Shown here: in pieces, positions 9,221-17,792 of the stretch
Position numbering within the stretch: position 1 is the stretch's first letter
How the letters are laid out: the number at the start of each line of letters is the position of its first letter
Assembly (NCBI RefSeq): GCF_900105155.1
Contig: NZ_LT629762.1
Location: 1,984,001-2,048,000 of the forward strand
Length of the DNA: 64,000 nucleotides
Origin: Pseudomonas prosekii
GTDB taxonomy: Bacteria; Pseudomonadota; Gammaproteobacteria; Pseudomonadales; Pseudomonadaceae
Direction: 5' to 3'
Made by a program: the position numbers and the translations under genes
Notes under the pieces: model-generated
Told to the model about the DNA's origin: nothing
The model's input: only the letters and a program-made list of their open reading frames with translations
The model's database searches: none

Positions 9221-10234
9221 ATGAAAGCCATTGCCTATTACGCCTCGCTGCCGATCAGCGACGCCAAGTCGTTGCAGGACATCGAACTGCCAGAACCGCT
9301 CGCCGGCCCGCGCGACCTGCTGGTGGAAGTTAAAGCGATTTCGGTCAACCCGGTCGACACTAAAGTCCGGCAGAACGTCCAACCTGAAAACGGCGCCGCC
9401 AAAGTGCTCGGCTGGGACGTTGCCGGTGTGGTCAAAGCGGTCGGCAGCGATGTGACGCTGTTCAAGGCGGGCGACAAAGTGTTCTACGCCGGCTCCATCG
9501 CCCGCGCTGGCGGCAACAGCGAATTGCACGTTGTCGACGAGCGCATTGTCGGCCACATGCCGAAAACCCTCGGTTTCGCCGAAGCCGCCGCGTTGCCGCT
9601 GACCGCGATTACTGCGTGGGAATTGTTGTTCGAGCGCCTGCAAGTGCGCGAAGGCAAAACCGATGAAGGTCAGAGTTTGTTGATCGTCGGCGCGGCGGGC
9701 GGAGTCGGTTCGATCCTCACGCAACTGGCCAGCCAGCTCACTGGGTTAAAGGTTATTGGCACTGCGTCCCGTGAACAAACCCAGAACTGGGTGCGTGAGT
9801 TGGGCGCCGATCTGGTGATCGATCACAGCCAGCCGCTGAGCGAAGAACTCAAGCGCGCCGATATTCAGCACGTGACCCACGTGGCCAGCCTGACCCAGAC
9901 TGATGAGCACCTGGACCAACTGGTCGAGGCTCTGGCGCCGCAGGGCAAACTTGCGTTGATCGACGATCCGAAGTCGCTGGACGTGACCAAACTCAAGCGC
10001 AAGAGCCTGTCGTTGCACTGGGAATTCATGTACACCCGCTCGCTGTTTGAAACCGCTGACATGCTCGAGCAGCACAATTTGCTCAACCGGGTGGCTGAGC
10101 TGATCGATGCCGGGACTTTGAAAACCACAGTGGGCGAGCACTTCGGCGTGATCAATGCGGCTAATCTGCGGCGCGCGCATGAGCTGCTGGAAAGCGGCAA
10201 GGCCAAAGGCAAAATCGTCCTCGAAGGCTTTTAA
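9221..10234 (+). CDS. Zinc-type alcohol dehydrogenase-like / quinone oxidoreductase family protein
   Basis: 337 residues of the MDR superfamily, ADH-family-1 branch. The GroES-like N-terminal part has ISVNPVDTKVRQ and GWDVAGVVKAVG; the nucleotide-binding part has the Rossmann glycines GAAGGVGSI at ~160. No structural-zinc cysteine cluster is visible, which fits the zinc-independent NADPH:quinone reductase group rather than true alcohol dehydrogenases. Ribosome site GCGGAG is 7 bp upstream. It follows the ABM protein in what looks like a two-gene operon. Confidence 0.87.
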   Translation: MKAIAYYASLPISDAKSLQDIELPEPLAGPRDLLVEVKAISVNPVDTKVRQNVQPENGAAKVLGWDVAGVVKAVGSDVTLFKAGDKVFYAGSIARAGGNSELHVVDERIVGHMPKTLGFAEAAALPLTAITAWELLFERLQVREGKTDEGQSLLIVGAAGGVGSILTQLASQLTGLKVIGTASREQTQNWVRELGADLVIDHSQPLSEELKRADIQHVTHVASLTQTDEHLDQLVEALAPQGKLALIDDPKSLDVTKLKRKSLSLHWEFMYTRSLFETADMLEQHNLLNRVAELIDAGTLKTTVGEHFGVINAANLRRAHELLESGKAKGKIVLEGF

Positions 10235-10244
10235 CCGCCGAATC

Positions 10245-10312
10245 TGTAGGAGCAAGGCTTGCCCGCGAAGGCGTCCTCAAGATCGCCATCGCGAGCAAGC
10301 TTTGCTCCCACA
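10245..10312. repeat. Hybrid REP pair followed by degenerate AAAAGCAGT copies
   Basis: Left arm TGTAGGAGCAAGGCTTGCCC (GCGGGC variant), right arm CGCGAGCAAGCTTTGCTCCC (family A), so the two arms come from different REP variants. The next ~70 bp repeats AAAAGCAGT three times at irregular spacing, ending near 10360. Confidence 0.75.
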
Positions 10313-10496
10313 AAAGCAGTTGCAAAAGCAGTCGCAAAAACATTCCCACAAAAAGCAGTCCCGCACACAGCCGCGCAAACACTCCTACAAGTCCTACACC
10401 GTCAGTCAGATGCTTGCCCGTTGTCACAATTGCGCACTTATTCGGGTCTACAATCGAGGCCTCTGCGACACAGTCTTTTACTTAAGGAGGTCAGCA

Positions 10497-10667
10497 ATGA
10501 AGATCCTGATAAAAGAAGTGGCAACATCCCAGTGGCAGGTCCGTCTCGACCAACATGCCGTCACTTTCCGCAGCGAAGCCGAGGCCCGGGCTTTCACCCG
10601 CACCCTCGAAGCGCGCCTGCAAGCCCCGCATCAATTCCCCGATCGCCAGCAGCGCGCCGCTGGCTGA
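10497..10667 (+). CDS. Small conserved protein, 56 aa
   Basis: A short ORF (MKILIKEVATSQWQVRLD...) with an unusually perfect ribosome site, TTAAGGAGG, 7 bp before the ATG. The composition looks like a small beta-beta-alpha protein: two strand-like stretches ending HAVTFRSEAEA, then a helix FTRTLEARLQ, then a polar tail. No membrane segment or cysteine. The pattern strand-strand-SEAEA-helix resembles small DUF2188-like proteins, but that is weak. Not in an operon: it converges with the Bcr/CflA gene, whose stop is 8 bp away. Confidence 0.75.
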   Translation: MKILIKEVATSQWQVRLDQHAVTFRSEAEARAFTRTLEARLQAPHQFPDRQQRAAG

Positions 10668-10675
10668 GTTCGCGA

Positions 10676-11872
10676 TCAAGCCTTGGCTTGGGCCAACGCC
10701 CGGGCATTTTGCAAACGACGGGTGAGCATCGCCGCGCTCACCACCAGAATCCCGCACAGACTGATGACCATCGCCATCGGCATGGCCGTGCCGTCGTGCA
10801 ACAACCCGACCAAAGTTGCCGCTCCGGCGGCGACGCTGAATTGCAGGCAACCGAGCAACGCCGAGGCACTGCCGGCCCGGGCGCCCTGCCCGTTCATCGC
10901 GCAAGCCGAGGCGTTCGGCAGGATGCAACCGAGGCTGGCAATGCAAACAAACAACGGGATCAGCAATGGCCACAGTTGTTCCGTGTGCAGCGAGCTGACC
11001 GCCAGCAACGACAGGCCCGCCGCCAGGTAAATCCACACGGTGCGCGCCAGCAGAAACGCCGGGCCGCGCTTGGCCAGCATCCGCGCGTTGACCTGCGCCA
11101 CCAGAATGAACCCCGCCGCGTTGGTGCCGAACAGCCAGCCGAAATGCTCGGCCGGGACGCCGTAGAGTTTGATGAAAACGAAAGGTGAGCCGGCGATGTA
11201 GGCAAACATTCCGGCGACGGCGAGACCGCCCGTCAGCGCGTGGCCGAGGTAGATCGGGTCAGCGATCAAGCGGCCGTATTGGCGCAAGGCGCCGGACAAC
11301 GGTTGGCGCGGCACCGAGTCCGGCAAGCTTTCCGGCAAGCCGAGCGCCACGGCCACCGCAGCCAGGGCGCTGAAACCGGTGAGCACAAGGAAGATCGACT
11401 GCCAGCCGGTGGTGTTGACCAGCAATCCGCCGAGCATCGGCGCGAGGATCGGCGCCAGGCCCATCACCAGCATCAGTTGCGAAAAGACTCTTGCCGAGCC
11501 CACCGCATCGCATTTATCACTGACCACCGCCCGCGAGATGACCATCCCCGCGCAGCCGCCCAGCGCCTGGACGAACCGCGCGCCGATCAGCCATTCGAGG
11601 TTCGGCGCAAATGCACAGGCCAGCGAAGCCGCAGTGAACAGGCCGACCCCGGTGAGCAGCGGAATACGCCGCCCGAACCGATCCGCCACCGGGCCGTAGA
11701 GCAACTGGCCGATCGACAAGCCGAGGAAGTACGCGGCGAGGGTCATTTGCACGTGTTTTTCGTCAGTGCCGAACGCCAGCGCCATCGCCGGGAAGGCCGG
11801 CAAATAGAAATCGATCGCCAGCGGACCAAAAGCGGTCAGGGCGCCAAGAATCAGAATGGTACGGAAGTTCAT
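10676..11872 (-). CDS. Bcr/CflA family multidrug efflux MFS transporter
   Basis: 398 residues with 12 predicted helices. The N-terminal segment LTAFGPLAIDFYLPAFPAMA is the Bcr/CflA signature, followed by motif A LLYGPVADRFGRRIPLL and motif C-like APILAPMLGGLL. Such pumps are drug:proton antiporters of the inner membrane (bicyclomycin, chloramphenicol, cysteine and similar). Single-gene unit; the upstream region begins an extended REP-rich gap. Confidence 0.88.
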   Translation of the reverse strand: MNFRTILILGALTAFGPLAIDFYLPAFPAMALAFGTDEKHVQMTLAAYFLGLSIGQLLYGPVADRFGRRIPLLTGVGLFTAASLACAFAPNLEWLIGARFVQALGGCAGMVISRAVVSDKCDAVGSARVFSQLMLVMGLAPILAPMLGGLLVNTTGWQSIFLVLTGFSALAAVAVALGLPESLPDSVPRQPLSGALRQYGRLIADPIYLGHALTGGLAVAGMFAYIAGSPFVFIKLYGVPAEHFGWLFGTNAAGFILVAQVNARMLAKRGPAFLLARTVWIYLAAGLSLLAVSSLHTEQLWPLLIPLFVCIASLGCILPNASACAMNGQGARAGSASALLGCLQFSVAAGAATLVGLLHDGTAMPMAMVISLCGILVVSAAMLTRRLQNARALAQAKA

Positions 11873-11987
11873 CAGGCATCCATTGAGCGTGGGTCGGCAG
11901 GCTCGACAGTCTAGCTGCGTGAGGAGGCCTTGAACATTCCGATAGGTCGCTAACTATTAAAAACCCTTGGATGAATGCAAAACCAAC

Positions 11988-12138
11988 GTGGGACCGCGCT
12001 TTTGTGGCGAGGGGGCTTGCCCCCGTTCGGCTGCGAAGCAGTCGTCAATCCAGACAGCCCGGTCCAACTGAAAGACGCAGGGGGCCGCTTCGCGACCCAA
12101 CGGGGGCAAGCCCCCTCGCCACAAAAGCGCGCTCCCAC
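11988..12138. repeat. Long REPIN, family B (GGCGAGGGGGCTTGCCCCC type)
   Basis: A ~150-bp element whose outermost 24 bp are inverted (GTGGGACCGCGCTTTTGTGG on the left, matching the right end), with the family B core inside both arms and a middle that contains TGCGAAGCAGTCGT and GCCGCTTCGCGACC. It is longer than family A REPINs. It lies between the Bcr/CflA gene and copZ. Confidence 0.85.
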
Positions 12139-12150
12139 AGGGAGATGGCT

Positions 12151-12348
12151 TCAGGCGATTTTGGCGTCGTAGCCTTCTTCGGTGATGGCGGCGATGACCT
12201 GGTCGCTGGTCAACGCGCTTTCAACGCCGACTTCTTTAGCCGCCAGGTCAACCCGAACGCTGGCCGCCGGATCCTTCGCTTGCAGTGCTTGAGTGATGGC
12301 TTTGACGCAGTGGCCGCAGGACATGCCTTGAACGTTGAACACTTGCAT
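12151..12348 (-). CDS. copZ: CopZ-like copper chaperone, heavy-metal-associated domain
   Basis: 65 residues, one HMA ferredoxin-like domain with the Cu(I)-binding GMSC-G-H-C motif (C11 and C14) and the usual end EEGYDAKIA. It should carry Cu(I) in the cytosol to the CopA pump. A CueR-type promoter lies at 12391-12421 immediately upstream on the same strand, so it belongs to the same regulon as copA although it is transcribed in the other direction. Single gene. Confidence 0.92.
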   Translation of the reverse strand: MQVFNVQGMSCGHCVKAITQALQAKDPAASVRVDLAAKEVGVESALTSDQVIAAITEEGYDAKIA

Positions 12349-12390
12349 GGGATGACTCCTTCAGTGAGGCTTTTGATTGACAGTGCGGGC

Positions 12391-12421
12391 AGTCTCGACC
12401 CTGCCACCATGGCAAGGTCAA
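12391..12421 (-). promoter_or_regulatory. CueR-dependent copZ promoter (19-bp spacer)
   Basis: On the minus strand: -35 TTGACC (12416-12421), a 19-bp spacer with the dyad CTTGCCATGGTGGCAGGG, and -10 GAGACT (12391-12396). The overlong spacer with a palindrome between the hexamers is diagnostic of MerR-family activation. Confidence 0.85.
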
Positions 12422-12508
12422 GTTCTGCAATCATCTGCCGGGCTGGCATTCGGCGGCGTGCTCGGCCAAGCTGCGTTCATTAATGACTCGACCTCAGGAG
12501 ATTCAGTC

Positions 12509-12892
12509 ATGCGCTGGTCAGCTCTCAGCCTGTTTGGCTTCCTCAGCCTTTTCGCCGCCCTGCCCTCGGCCAACGCCGCCGGGGAAGATTACGGCGTCCT
12601 GATCATTTCCCGCGAGCGCCTGGAAGTGGCGACCTCCTGCGAAATCGGCGTGTACCTCCAGGACCAACTGGCGGCGCGGCTGTTCCAGGAACAGAGCACC
12701 TCCTTTAACTTGCCGCCAGGCCCGGTGTCTTTGCGCCTGAAGCTATTGCCGGGGCAGACGCCAGAGTGCAAAGCGGGGATGTTGGCGCCGGGCTCGCAAA
12801 TCATCACGCTGAAGGCCGGCGACGTGCTGAAGTACCGCATCGCCATGTCACTGGAAGGCATGTTCCTGAAACCCGCCGCCCTCGAATACTGA
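12509..12892 (+). CDS. Secreted protein of unknown function, 127 aa
   Basis: A Sec signal peptide (MRWSALSLFGFLSLFAALP, cleavage near ANA-AGED at ~24) and a mature part of ~100 residues with two cysteines (ATSCEIG and TPECKAG) that could form a disulfide. The motif GVLIISRERLEVATSC and the tail LKAGDVLKYRIAMS look like a small beta-rich periplasmic protein. CAGGAG precedes the ATG by 8 bp. It lies between copZ and copA, but no copper-binding motif (Met- or His-rich) is visible, so a role in copper handling is not supported by the sequence itself. Confidence 0.78.
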   Translation: MRWSALSLFGFLSLFAALPSANAAGEDYGVLIISRERLEVATSCEIGVYLQDQLAARLFQEQSTSFNLPPGPVSLRLKLLPGQTPECKAGMLAPGSQIITLKAGDVLKYRIAMSLEGMFLKPAALEY

Positions 12893-12956
12893 CCTCGAAT
12901 CCCCTGTCAGCGCGATCCCGTGGCGAGGGGGCTTGCCCTCCTGTCAGCATGATTCT

Positions 12957-13087
12957 GTGGCGAGGGGGCTTGCCCCCGTCCGGTTGCGAAGCAGCCGTAA
13001 AAGCAGCCCCCCAGACCTATCTGATACATCGCGGCTGCAGGGTTTGGGCCGCTTCGCGACCTGACGGGGGCAAGCCCCCTCGCCACA
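12957..13087. repeat. REPIN, family B
   Basis: Arms TGTGGCGAGGGGGCTTGCCC and GGGCAAGCCCCCTCGCCACA enclose a middle with GGTTGCGAAGCAGCCGT and GGGCCGCTTCGCGACC. An extra single left-type arm lies just before it at 12919-12938. Confidence 0.88.
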
Positions 13088-13095
13088 ACAGCCCT

Positions 13096-13145
13096 CGCCA
13101 CACCAGCCCGTTGCAGCGCCAGCCCGTTGCCACACCAGCCCGTTC
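13096..13145. repeat. Three short tandem repeats (16-18 bp) derived from a REP end
   Basis: Units begin GCCACACCAGCCCGTTG and are repeated with small changes; the first grows out of the CTCGCCACA end of the adjacent REPIN. Confidence 0.7.
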
Positions 13146-13180
13146 CCGCCGTTAGATTTTGGTGATAGCCAAATTGGCGC

Positions 13181-13211
13181 TTGACCTTGCCCGCATGGCA
13201 AGGTTGATCCT
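13181..13211 (+). promoter_or_regulatory. CueR-dependent copA promoter (19-bp spacer)
   Basis: -35 TTGACC (13181-13186), 19-bp spacer with the dyad CCTTGCC-N5-GGCAAGG, and -10 GATCCT (13206-13211). It matches the E. coli copA promoter layout and starts ~30 bp before the copA ATG. Confidence 0.9.
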
Positions 13212-13240
13212 GTCGGCACTTTCTACAGGGAGCGCGACCG

Positions 13241-15631
13241 ATGTCCGAATCCACCACTTTCGACCTGCCGATTGCCGGCATGACCTGCGCCAGTTGCGCC
13301 GGCCGTGTCGAGCGCGCGTTGAGCAAAGTCATCGGCGCCAGCGCCGTCAGCGTCAACCTCGCCACCGAACAGGCGCGCATCCAGGCTCCCAGCGACAGCC
13401 TGCAGGCGTTGATGAAGGCGGTTGAGCAAGCCGGTTACAGCGTGCCGCAGCACAGTCTGCAATTGAGCATCGACGGCATGACCTGCGCGTCCTGCGTCGG
13501 CCGCGTCGAGCGCGCATTGCGCAAAGTGCCGGGCGTCAGCAGCGTCAGCGTCAACCTCGCCAACGAACGCGCGCACCTCGAACTGCTCGGCCACATCGAC
13601 CCGCAGATCCTCATCGCCGCCGTCACCAAGGCCGGCTACTCGGCCAGCCTCTTTGAAGTCGACCATCCAGCCACCGACGACCAACAACAGCGCCTGCACC
13701 GCGAGCGGCTGGTGCTGATCATGGCCATCGCCCTCGCGTTGCCGCTGGTGTTGCCGATGCTCCTCCAGCCGTTCGGCATGCACTGGATGCTGCCGGCCTG
13801 GGCGCAATTTGCGCTGGCCACACCGGTGCAATTTATCTTCGGCGCGCGGTTCTACGTCGCGGCATGGAAAGCCGTGCGCGCCGGTGCCGGCAACATGGAT
13901 TTGCTCGTGGCCCTCGGCACCAGCGCCGGTTATGGCTTGAGCCTGTACGAATGGGCGACCGCCGCCGGACGCATGCCGCACCTGTATTTCGAAGCATCGG
14001 CGGTAGTAATCGCACTGGTGCTTCTGGGCAAATACCTCGAAAGCCGCGCCAAACGCCAGACGGCCAGCGCCATTCGTGCCCTCGAAGCGTTACGCCCGGA
14101 ACGCGCGATTCAAGTCATCGACGGTCGCGAGCAGGACGTGGCGATCAGCGCCCTGCGCCTCAACGATCTGGTCATGGTCAAACCCGGCGAGCGTTTCCCG
14201 GTCGACGGTGAAGTGGTCGAAGGCCAGAGCCACGCCGACGAAGCGCTGATCAGCGGCGAAAGCCTGCCAGTGCCGAAACAACCCGGCGACAAAGTCACCG
14301 GCGGCGCGATCAACGGTGAAGGCCGCTTGCTGGTACGGACCTTGGCGCTCGGCGCGGAAACCGTGCTGGCGCGGATCATTCGCCTGGTCGAAGACGCCCA
14401 AGCAGCGAAAGCGCCGATCCAGAAACTGGTGGATAAAGTCAGCCAGGTGTTCGTGCCGACGGTGTTGCTGATTGCACTGGCAACCTTGCTCGGCTGGTGG
14501 CTGTACGGCGCGCCGATTGAAACCGCGCTGATCAACGCGGTCGCGGTGCTGGTGATCGCCTGCCCTTGCGCCCTGGGCCTGGCCACGCCGACCGCAATCA
14601 TGGCCGGCACCGGGGTCGCGGCGCGCTACGGCATTTTGATCAAGGACGCCGAAGCACTGGAACGCGCCCATGAAGTCAGCGCCGTAGTGTTCGACAAAAC
14701 CGGAACGCTGACCTCCGGCGCGCCGCGCATTGCGCATTTGACTGCGCTGGACGGCGACGAAGCGGCGCTGCTGCAAATCGCCGGCGCCCTGCAACGCGGC
14801 AGTGAACATCCGTTGGCCAAGGCAGTTCTCGATGCTTGCGCCGAACGCAACTTGCACGTCGCCGATGTCAGCGACAGCCAATCGCTGACCGGCCGCGGCA
14901 TTGCCGGCACGCTTGCGGGGCGGCGCCTGGCGCTGGGCAATCGGCGTCTGCTTGAAGAAACCACGTTGAGTGCAGGTCCCTTGGCCGACGCCGCCAGCGC
15001 TTGGGAAACCGAAGGTCGGACGCTGTCGTGGCTGATCGAGCAAAGTCCCGAACCGCGCGTGCTCGGGCTGTTCGCTTTCGGCGACACGCTCAAACCCGGC
15101 GCGCTGCAAGCGGTGCAGCAACTCACCGCGCGCCACATCAGCAGCCACCTGTTGACCGGCGATAACCGTGGCAGCGCCAAAGTCGTCGCCGAGGCGCTGG
15201 GCATCACCGACGTGCACGCCGAAGTGTTGCCGGCCGACAAAGCCGCGACCGTCGCCGAACTGAAGAAAACCGGCGTGGTGGCCATGGTCGGCGACGGCAT
15301 CAACGACGCCCCGGCGCTGGCCGCCGCAGACATCGGCATTGCCATGGGCGGCGGCACCGACGTGGCAATGCACGCGGCCGGTATTACGCTGATGCGCGGC
15401 GACCCACGGCTGGTGCCGGCGGCGCTGGAGATCAGCCGCAAGACTTACGCGAAAATCCGCCAGAATCTGTTTTGGGCGTTCGTCTATAACCTGATTGGCA
15501 TTCCGCTGGCGGCATTCGGTTTTCTCAACCCGGTGCTGGCGGGCGCGGCGATGGCGCTGTCGAGCGTCAGCGTGGTGAGCAATGCGCTACTGTTGAAAAC
15601 CTGGAAACCCAAGGACCTGGAGGACAACTGA
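13241..15631 (+). CDS. copA: Cu(I)-translocating P1B-type ATPase CopA (CueA)
   Basis: 796 residues. Two N-terminal HMA domains with GMTCASC sites at C16/C19 and C82/C85; eight membrane helices; the CPC ion site at C441-P-C443; actuator loop SGESLPVPK; phosphorylation Asp D485 in [15 protein letters not shown] (nucleotide site) and the hinge [12 protein letters not shown] near 685. It pumps Cu(I) out of the cytosol to the periplasm. Transcription should be switched on by CueR through the 19-bp-spacer promoter directly upstream. cueR begins within the copA stop codon (ATGA overlap), so pump and sensor are translationally coupled. Confidence 0.96.
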   Translation: MSESTTFDLPIAGMTCASCAGRVERALSKVIGASAVSVNLATEQARIQAPSDSLQALMKAVEQAGYSVPQHSLQLSIDGMTCASCVGRVERALRKVPGVSSVSVNLANERAHLELLGHIDPQILIAAVTKAGYSASLFEVDHPATDDQQQRLHRERLVLIMAIALALPLVLPMLLQPFGMHWMLPAWAQFALATPVQFIFGARFYVAAWKAVRAGAGNMDLLVALGTSAGYGLSLYEWATAAGRMPHLYFEASAVVIALVLLGKYLESRAKRQTASAIRALEALRPERAIQVIDGREQDVAISALRLNDLVMVKPGERFPVDGEVVEGQSHADEALISGESLPVPKQPGDKVTGGAINGEGRLLVRTLALGAETVLARIIRLVEDAQAAKAPIQKLVDKVSQVFVPTVLLIALATLLGWWLYGAPIETALINAVAVLVIACPCALGLATPTAIMAGTGVAARYGILIKDAEALERAHEVSAVVFDKTGTLTSGAPRIAHLTALDGDEAALLQIAGALQRGSEHPLAKAVLDACAERNLHVADVSDSQSLTGRGIAGTLAGRRLALGNRRLLEETTLSAGPLADAASAWETEGRTLSWLIEQSPEPRVLGLFAFGDTLKPGALQAVQQLTARHISSHLLTGDNRGSAKVVAEALGITDVHAEVLPADKAATVAELKKTGVVAMVGDGINDAPALAAADIGIAMGGGTDVAMHAAGITLMRGDPRLVPAALEISRKTYAKIRQNLFWAFVYNLIGIPLAAFGFLNPVLAGAAMALSSVSVVSNALLLKTWKPKDLEDN

Positions 15632-16044
15632 TGAACATCGGCCAAGCAGCCCGCCACAGTGGCCTGAGCGCGAAGATGATCCGTTATTACGAGTCGATCG
15701 GCCTGCTCAAGGCCGCCCATCGCACCGACAGCGGCTATCGGGTGTACGGCGATGACGACTTGCATACGCTGGCGTTTATCAAGCGTTCGCGGGATCTGGG
15801 GTTTTCTCTTGAAGAGGTCGGCAAGTTGCTGACCCTCTGGCAGGACCGCCAACGCGCCAGCGCCGATGTGAAGGCCCTGGCGCGTCAGCACATCGACGAG
15901 TTGAACCAGAAGATCCGCGAACTTGGCCAGTTGCGCGACACCTTGCAAGATCTGGTGGAACACTGCCAGGGCGACCACCGCCCGGACTGCCCGATCCTCA
16001 AGGAACTGGCGTCGGGCTGCTGCGCCGAACCTGCGCGCGTCTGA
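15631..16044 (+). CDS. cueR: Cu(I)-responsive MerR-family activator CueR
   Basis: 137 residues: N-terminal winged helix ([21 protein letters not shown]), long dimerisation helix, and the metal loop with C112 and C120 (HCQGDHRPDCPIL), the exact positions that bind Cu(I) in E. coli CueR. An extra C-terminal CC pair (SGCCAEPARV) is present, as in several Pseudomonas CueR proteins. It overlaps the copA stop by ATGA, so it is made from the promoter it activates: positive feedback. Its last 47 bp overlap the 3' end of the convergent MFS gene. Confidence 0.95.
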   Translation: MNIGQAARHSGLSAKMIRYYESIGLLKAAHRTDSGYRVYGDDDLHTLAFIKRSRDLGFSLEEVGKLLTLWQDRQRASADVKALARQHIDELNQKIRELGQLRDTLQDLVEHCQGDHRPDCPILKELASGCCAEPARV

Positions 16045-17212
16045 GGGACAACACCTTGACCAGCAGCAAGGTGCCCAGCGGAATGCCGTGGAACAACAGC
16101 ACCACCGCGCCGGGCGTCCACCACGCGTAAAATGGCGCGGCGATCAGCATGCCGATGCCGAACCCGGTCATTTGCAGCAGGGTCAGGAAACTGAAAATCG
16201 GCAGGCGCAGGTGATCCGGTTCGCGTTGCAGACGCGACATCAGGCCGACTTCGGAAAAGCCATCGCCGAGCCCCGCCGGCAACGAAAACAGCAGCAAGCC
16301 GTACAGCGTCTGCTGCTGGAACATCATGATGAAACCGCAGGACATCAGCAGCACGCCGTAAAAAAAACGCCGTTGCAGATTGATGTTGTCCGAGCCTTTC
16401 ATGCGACTGGCGATTCGCGCGCCAATCAGCTTGCCGCTGGCCCAGACCACGAGCATCAACCCCAACGTGGTGCTGGCCGATTCAGGCGTCAGCAGTTTGG
16501 AAATAATCGGAAACCCGACGTTGTGCGCGGCGCTGCCGAGGGTGTCGGCCATCGACACCACAAGCATCGCCGCCAGCACCGGCGCCGAGCGCAAACCTTG
16601 GCGCAGCGCCGACCACTCGCCGCGTTGATTGGCCGGTTTGACTGGCGCTGCGGCGGGGCGAAAACGTAGCGGCACGATCAACAGCGCGGCCAGTAAATAG
16701 GTAATGGCGTTGAGCGCGAACACTGCTTCAAAACCAAACGCAGCCACCACCAACCCCGCCACCAGGCTGCCCGCGACCATCGCAATCGACGCCGCTGAAG
16801 TGATCCAGGCATTGGCTTTGAGCAGATGTTGGCTGTCGATCAGGTTCGGCAGTTGGCTGTTGAGGCCGATGGCGAACATCGAATTGCCCAGGCCCAGGCC
16901 AAACGCGATCACTGGCAGCATCAATGCTTGCTGCGAGACGGGCAGGATCAGCAGCAGGCCGAGGACACTGGCGCGCAACAAATCAAAGGCAATCAGCGGC
17001 AGACGCCCGGAAACCCGGCGGTAGAACGGTGTGCCGATCAGACTGGCAAGGATGCCGCCGGCAACGCGGCTGGCGAGGAAAATCGCCACGCTGATCGCAC
17101 TGTTGCTCAGCACATAGACGTAAGTCGCCAAGGCAACCATGTTGAGGAACGCGCCGAAATCGGAAATCAGCCGGGCAGTGATGATGAGGTGGGTGTTGCG
17201 GCTGGAATTCAC
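15998..17212 (-). CDS. MFS transporter (MFS_1/enterobactin-exporter-like group)
   Basis: About 404 residues, 12 hydrophobic segments. N-terminal SSRNTHLIITARLISDFGAF is typical of the NreB/EntS-like group of small-molecule exporters; RVSGRLPLIAFDLLRAS replaces motif A. The start is read as GTG 17212: AAGGA lies 6 bp upstream and no ATG exists in the right place; upstream in-frame codons run back through REP DNA and are not coding. The gene ends inside cueR (47-bp antisense overlap). Substrate unknown; proximity to copper genes is not evidence of metal transport. Confidence 0.82.
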   Translation of the reverse strand: MNSSRNTHLIITARLISDFGAFLNMVALATYVYVLSNSAISVAIFLASRVAGGILASLIGTPFYRRVSGRLPLIAFDLLRASVLGLLLILPVSQQALMLPVIAFGLGLGNSMFAIGLNSQLPNLIDSQHLLKANAWITSAASIAMVAGSLVAGLVVAAFGFEAVFALNAITYLLAALLIVPLRFRPAAAPVKPANQRGEWSALRQGLRSAPVLAAMLVVSMADTLGSAAHNVGFPIISKLLTPESASTTLGLMLVVWASGKLIGARIASRMKGSDNINLQRRFFYGVLLMSCGFIMMFQQQTLYGLLLFSLPAGLGDGFSEVGLMSRLQREPDHLRLPIFSFLTLLQMTGFGIGMLIAAPFYAWWTPGAVVLLFHGIPLGTLLLVKVLSLRRAQVRRSSPTPVP

Positions 17213-17369
17213 ATTCAGTCCTTGAGTGTGGGGGGTATTTCGAGGGGCATCAGTATGTGCGAGGACAGCATTGCTGGGAACACCCGCCATCCACTGTGGG
17301 AGCGAGCTTGCTCGCGATAGCGTCGGCACATCCAAAATCTCATCAACTGAGCCACCGCTATCGCGAGCA

Positions 17370-17372
17370 AGC
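17370..17372. repeat. Target-site duplication AGC, left copy (IS copy 1)
   Basis: AGC flanks the element on both sides (17370-17372 and 18622-18624), the 3-bp duplication expected of IS3-family transposition. Confidence 0.88.
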
Positions 17373-17445
17373 TGAACTGGCCTAATGATTTTGGACACTT
17401 CAATCGGGCGCTATGATGGCGCCCAAATCTGAGGTGTTTTTGGAT

Positions 17446-17748
17446 ATGCGTAATTCTTATTCAACTGAGTTCAAACTCAAGGCTGCTGGCATGGTGCTGG
17501 ATGAGGGGATATCGGTTCCCGAGGTTTGCGCCAGTTTAGATATTGGCCCTACCGCCTTGCGTCGCTGGGTCGATCAGGTGCGTAAAGAACGCCAGGGTTC
17601 GACCCCGGTGGGAGCCAAAGCGATCACGGCTGACCAGCGAGAAATTCAGGAACTCAAAGCCTTGCTCAGGCAAAAAGACCGGGATATCGAAATCCTAAAA
17701 AAGGCCAGTGCTCTCCTGCTTTTGGACGCCAAAGATCATTCTCACTGA
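17446..17748 (+). CDS. IS3-family transposase OrfA
   Basis: 100 residues with an N-terminal helix-turn-helix (FKLKAAGMVLDEGISVPEVC then TALRRWVDQVRKE) and a C-terminal leucine-zipper-like helix (IQELKALLRQKDRDIEIL). ATG 17446 is chosen: GAGGTG lies upstream, whereas ATG 17413 has no ribosome site. The sequence A-AAA-AAG at 17697-17703 is in the right phase for -1 frameshifting into orfB, which would make the OrfAB transposase. Confidence 0.9.
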   Translation: MRNSYSTEFKLKAAGMVLDEGISVPEVCASLDIGPTALRRWVDQVRKERQGSTPVGAKAITADQREIQELKALLRQKDRDIEILKKASALLLLDAKDHSH

Positions 17749-17792
17749 TCAATGAGCTGGGTGAGCGATACGGCGTTAACGACTGCTGCCGG

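Larger units (their letters stand above)
12893..13240. other. REP-rich gap upstream of copA
   Basis: Holds one isolated family B half at 12919-12938, a full family B REPIN at 12957-13087, three short tandem copies of a GCCACACCAGCCCGTTG-like unit at 13096-13145, and the CueR promoter of copA at 13181-13211. Confidence 0.75.
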
